Below, one piece after another: positions 59,741 through 64,000 of a stretch of 64,000 nt of DNA; positions within the stretch are counted from its first letter, which is position 1, and every line of letters starts with the position of its first letter. Under the pieces are notes generated by a model, which was not told where the DNA came from, ran no database searches, and worked only from the letters and a program-made list of their open reading frames with translations. Origin of the DNA: Termitomyces sp. T153 (lineage: Eukaryota > Basidiomycota > Agaricomycetes > Agaricales > Lyophyllaceae); contig JACKQL020000004.1 in NCBI GenBank assembly GCA_018296165.2, positions 620,001-684,000 on the forward strand. Reading direction: 5' to 3'. The position numbers and the translations under genes were made by a program.

Positions 59741-62700
59741 CTACGCCCCCGCTGGAGGGGCCATTAGAGCATGATTGTCAATTGAGATACCTACAAGAAT
59801 ATTAGCATTCATTGAGGGGTATTGAAAGAAGTCACATACTACGAGTGGCATTGGCAGTTTTGTAGATACCAATAAGTCGATGGCTGAGTTCGAACATGTC
59901 GTTGCTAGTTCGCTATAGCATCAGGGCCAGAAACTAGTTGAAGCGAGAAAGACGCACCGGAGAGAAATAATGATGAATTGCGCGTTCTTCGTCCGATCTT
60001 TGATGTAGTTCGCGACGATAGAGACATTTCGAAAGTCAAGCGCAGCATCAATCTCGTCCATGAAGTAGAGAGGCGTGGGCTTGAAAGGTATTGTCAGACC
60101 TGCAAACATATTAGAATGATTATCTACCTTGAAGACATGAAGAGCAAAGACGAGGGCAAGGGAACTCAGGGTCTGTATACAGATGTTCAGTCATTCTGTA
60201 TAAACTCCAAAATTGGTACTCGCCTTTTCGCCTCCAGACAAGTTTGAAATATTCTTCCAACTCTTCTTTGGGGGCATGACGCTGAAAATGATGCCTTCAG
60301 AGAAGGGGTCCATGCTGTCCACGAGCTCCAGCTCAGCATTTCCACCCAGAGTAATCATCTGGCAGAGATCAATGGCTCGTAGAGAAGTAACAGAAAGAAA
60401 ACGCACCTGATACATCTCCTTGAGTTTGAGCGAGATCAGGTTGAACCCAGACATGAACTCGTCTAAGCGTTGTTTCCTGAGACCGTCATACTTTTGTTTC
60501 TGAGTATCACGTTCGGCGGTGACGTTGTCGAGGTCCTTGGCACGGTTCAAGAACTCTTCCTCACGTTTCCGGTACTCCTTGAGGACGCTCAAGTCAGGCT
60601 TTGCGTTCTTGACCTTTTCTATAATTACCGGGTTAGATAGATAGATCTGATACAAAGTAAGAAACGTACCATCGAGCACCTGTTCGTCTACTACCAATTC
60701 TCGCTTCTTGAACCGCGCGAGTTCTTCGGGTCGGTACACGTACAGTTCTTGCGACGATGTCTTGTCTTTGGTCTTTGACTTGGTAGGACGAGATTCTTCC
60801 GGCTCGCGTTTGACTCCATCTTCGTACTGTGCTTCGAGTTGAGGTTGCTCAGCGTCATCTCGAGTCTCCGCCTCGTCGACTTCATCTTCGTCATCACCAC
60901 TGGTGCTAATGTTAGAAGGAGAATCTTAAAGGCAGGTAAGACCGTATTTCTTACTCAATTTCTTCAAGCCGAAGTTTGTCATGTTCAGTACGCCAATAGT
61001 CAATCGTCTTGTAGTTCTCCGCCTTCTCTTTCTCGACATCACCGAGTTGCTGCTTAATTTCCAGCTACATGATGCACAATCAATCTTCCTCAGAATGTCT
61101 AGAGATGTAAAGAACAAACTTCTTTCTTTCTGAACTCCGCGATCTCTTGGTCCTTGGCATCAACTTCTGCTTTGAGGTTATCAAGATCCTCTTTGGAGCT
61201 ATTTGCCGCCTCTTGCGCATCTTCGACCTTAGCGCGCAGTTGGGTAACGTAGGTTGTCAACTCCTCAAGAGTGCCATCAAGCTCTTCCAGCTCGGCCTCG
61301 GCCTCTTGAAACCCAGCAGTATTACTCTGGATCGCTGTGTCGTATCTCGTCAAGTCCTTCGCCGCCTTGGCTTTCGCCACTTCAGCCTTGGTGATCTCAT
61401 CGTTCGCAAGGTTGATGTGGAGCTTGATACCTTCAACTGCGGACTTTTGCTTGAGAAGACGTGAACCACCAATGTCGAGGATCTTTTGCTCGAGTTCCTT
61501 AATTGCCGCCTCGACTTCGGCAGATCTGGTTTTAAGTTCCTCCAGTTGGCCGTTTGAAGACACAATCTCGCCTTCAAGGGCCTTCATACGGGACAAATCG
61601 CCTTTGTTAGGTCCAGCCCGAGCACTAGTGATAGGTGAGCCAAACAGCGGACAGTTTGGAGAATAAACATGTACTTGACATCCTGAACCCGTTTCTCAGC
61701 TTCAGCAATCCTGCGCTTCGAGTTCTCAATATCAAGTCCCAACTTCTGGAACGCGATATCAATCTGAGGGCCCGAGTTCCTTAGCCGCTCTAATTCCTCC
61801 CCAGCAACTCTGAGTTCTTTCAGAGCCTGGTCGAGGTGCTGTGCAGCATCTTCACTTTCCTGTTCGTACTTCCTAAGCACCTGCGGGCTTACAGCGTCCG
61901 CCGCAAGTTTTGAGCTCATCGCACCACGCGCTGGCTGGCTTCCACCTCCAGACATCGTACCCGATGTCTCGATCAGCTGTCCAGAGAGCGTGACGACCTT
62001 CCACCGCTGAGCACCGTAGGCGATACGATTCGCTTGGTCCATATCCTCTGCAACGAGCGTGTTACCAACTGCTTTTAAAAATGCAGGAGCAAATCTGGGA
62101 TCCTTGGGTTGGATGAGATCGAATAGTCTAGGGACATTTTCTGGAGTTGATATCTTCGCCATGCCATTTGTGTTCGTGAGTTTTTCGAGTACCATGAAGG
62201 AGGCACGGCCAATGTTCTGACTGCGGAGATACTCGATACACGCTTGGCCTTGTTCAACTCGGTCAACGATCATGTGGTGCAGAGCTGGAGCAGCGGTGGA
62301 GACTGCGATATCGTACTTGTCTGGAATCGTACCAAGACTTCCGAGACGACCCTAGATAGTGTCAATCAACGGCAGGCATTTCCACTTCGTGACTTACATG
62401 GAAGCCAGACACGCGACCAGCTTGCTGGAGACGGGTCAGGGATTCCAAAACACTGTTTCGCGAGCGGTTATCAGCTTGGGACGCCTTTGCTTCGTCAATC
62501 TTCTGACGCGAAGAACTGGCTTTCTTTCTCCATTCGTCGGCGTTGCGTTGAGATTCCTGGTCAAATTAAGTGAGTACCTGGATGGTTTCTCTTGTCGTTA
62601 AATGACAATTACTTGAGCCTTACGTTCAGCGGCCTGAAGATCACGCTGAAGATTGGCCTTGGAATCCTTGAGTTTCTCGTGTTCACGAACCTATTCACAA

Positions 62701-64000
62701 TAGTCTCGATAAGCGGGGCTTGGAAGAATGACAGGGAACTCACTTTGACAATATGGTCGCCGTTCAAACCCTGCAAAGTTTCCTGTGCCTCTTTACGTGC
62801 AACTTCAAGAGCCTCGGCCTTCTTTACAAGTGCATCTCGTTCGCTAGAGGCGACGTCAATCTCAGCTTGCTTCGCATTGATCTTCGCAGTCCATGGTTGA
62901 AGCTCCTTCTGCTTGACCTCAATCTGATCATGAAACACTTGCGTCTTATCTAGGTAGTAACATCAATGATGGTATTACGCTAATGAAGCAAGAGGCTTAC
63001 CCCTAAGACTGTCTCGAATGCTCTCCAAGACTTTCTCCTCTTCGACCAACTTAGCTTCGTAATCGTCAACCTTTTTCTTCTCCCGCTCAATTTTCTCTGT
63101 GTTATCCTCCACGTCACGGACCGCTTTCGTTCTTGCGTTTGTATCCTGGTCCGAAGGGACTCAGTAATATTTCAGATATACAGAAAATGTTGTCGTCACT
63201 GACATCCTGGAGCCCTTTCTTCAGTTTCTTCGCCTTGCTTGCCGCGTGCTTTCGACGTTCTTGAAGTCCAACTTCTTCCTTCTCGCGCGTGGCAAGTTCC
63301 TGAGCCGCTACCGTGGCAGCGGCAGCAACTTCCTATCACGGTGTCAGCATTGATATTAAAATAGCACACAAAAATCAGCAACTTACGGCGTACGCGGCCT
63401 CGCGATCCTTGTAGTGTTTTTGAAGTTGCTCAAGATGATCTATATCATCTTGATGACGTTGAGTCTCTTCCTCCAACTCCTTCGTCAATTTAGCCTGTCA
63501 TCAAGGTGTGAATATACAGCTAAGGAATTGTACGTCAAAGAAACTCACAATATTCTTGTCAAACTCAGCCTCATTGTCGAAACACTTCCACAGTATCCAC
63601 TGCCATAAACGAGACTTGGCACGAACAAGCTCATTCTTAAGCCTGAGGAAATCTTCTGCCTCTTTCTTCTGAGCCTCCAGTGTCGCTTTCTCCTTCTCGA
63701 CGATTCGAAGGCGATTAAGTTTCACCATGCGCTCCTCTTGCAGGCGTTCCATCTCTACGAGGGACTCGTCAATAGGTTGTTTGAATCTGGATGTACCGAT
63801 AATGTCTTCCAAGTACTCGAGGAGACCGTCTTCGTGTTCGTTAGTAGCCTTAGGTTTCATCTGCGCGATTGACTCGACTTCACCCTATAACATAAGTGAT
63901 CAGTTCTGATCTTAAACCAAAGAGACAAGCGTACCTGGAGGATAAGGAAACGGTTGTGGTCTAGATCGATTCCACGTCCTTTAAGCAGGGTCTGAACCTC
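59741..64000 (-). CDS. SMC4: SMC4, condensin core ATPase (5' end outside the window)
   Basis: Condensin pairs SMC4 with SMC2 to compact mitotic chromosomes using ATP. About 18 exons are placed on the minus strand: 63935-64000 (open), 63549-63884, 63387-63494, 63204-63332, 63001-63145, 62744-62949, 62613-62690, 62398-62556, 61675-62351, 61120-61624, 60955-61064, 60670-60905, 60407-60618, 60224-60358, 60128-60172, 59958-60079, 59840-59904 and 59741-59790. In order are the end of the N-terminal head (NRFLILQ-GEVESIAQMKPK, EDIIGTSRF), a long coiled coil, the hinge (GRLGSLGTIPDKYDIAVSTA... GTMSGGGSQ), the return coiled coil with an acidic insert, then the C-terminal head. That head has the signature NLSGGEK, Walker B PLYFMDEIDAALD and the tail LIGIYKTANATR-SISIDNHAL, which is typical of SMC4. 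The intron at 60173-60223 is GC-AG (donor GCGAGT). The N-terminal Walker A lies beyond 64000. Confidence 0.95.

Overview
The window reads as nuclear DNA of a basidiomycete fungus, most likely an Agaricomycete. Genes are cut by many short introns of about 45-75 bp with GT-AG ends. The gene content also fits: a DUF6533-type seven-helix protein, a patatin-NACHT-WD40 NLR, a DUF6698-like gene, Ty3/gypsy elements with the gag and RT style common in mushrooms, and conserved single-copy genes such as centrin, SMC4 and a Csk1-like kinase. All gene models were spliced by eye, so exon ends are proposals. They were accepted where the reading frame and family motifs stay in register across the join.

Layout. 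Positions 1-470 hold the end of an unknown gene running off the left edge. From 0.5 to 9.8 kb I see no gene, only small tandem repeats. A two-finger C2H2 transcription factor (10.47-12.79 kb, +) is followed by centrin (14.99-15.65, -), a DUF6533 membrane protein in about 13 exons (17.14-18.82, +), a CMGC kinase (19.02-20.60, -), a broken unknown gene carrying a 79-bp duplication (21.1-21.8, -), an orphan NACHT fragment without a P-loop (21.8-22.9, +), a small ankyrin protein (23.86-24.72, +) and a membrane-anchored LysM protein (25.04-25.84, -).

From about 29.9 to 55.7 kb lies an island poor in CpG. It holds a DUF6698-like remnant (-), then nested LTR elements, then the NLR. Element A (32194-39391) has long LTRs, a perfect CAGTG target duplication and no pol, and sits in Ty3/gypsy copy G1 (+, gag-protease-start of RT, to about 42.95 kb). 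G1 is cut by a truncated LTR of a second family, G2, in + orientation. That older copy is split by a younger G2 copy in - orientation (43198-49355, 208-bp LTRs). To the right is an intact-looking 1755-residue patatin-NACHT-WD40 NLR (50238-55771, -) with 16 nearly identical WD40 repeats and a patatin domain that lacks both catalytic residues.

The island lies between two paralogous small secreted-protein genes in the same orientation (28.24-29.08 and 58.57-59.43 kb). They share intron positions, a 14-nt microexon and a TATA box. The right edge is the 3' part of SMC4 (condensin ATPase, 59741 to beyond 64000, -). The housekeeping genes show no operon-like link. The NLR, the NACHT relic, the LysM protein and the secreted pair make an accessory zone around the retroelements.
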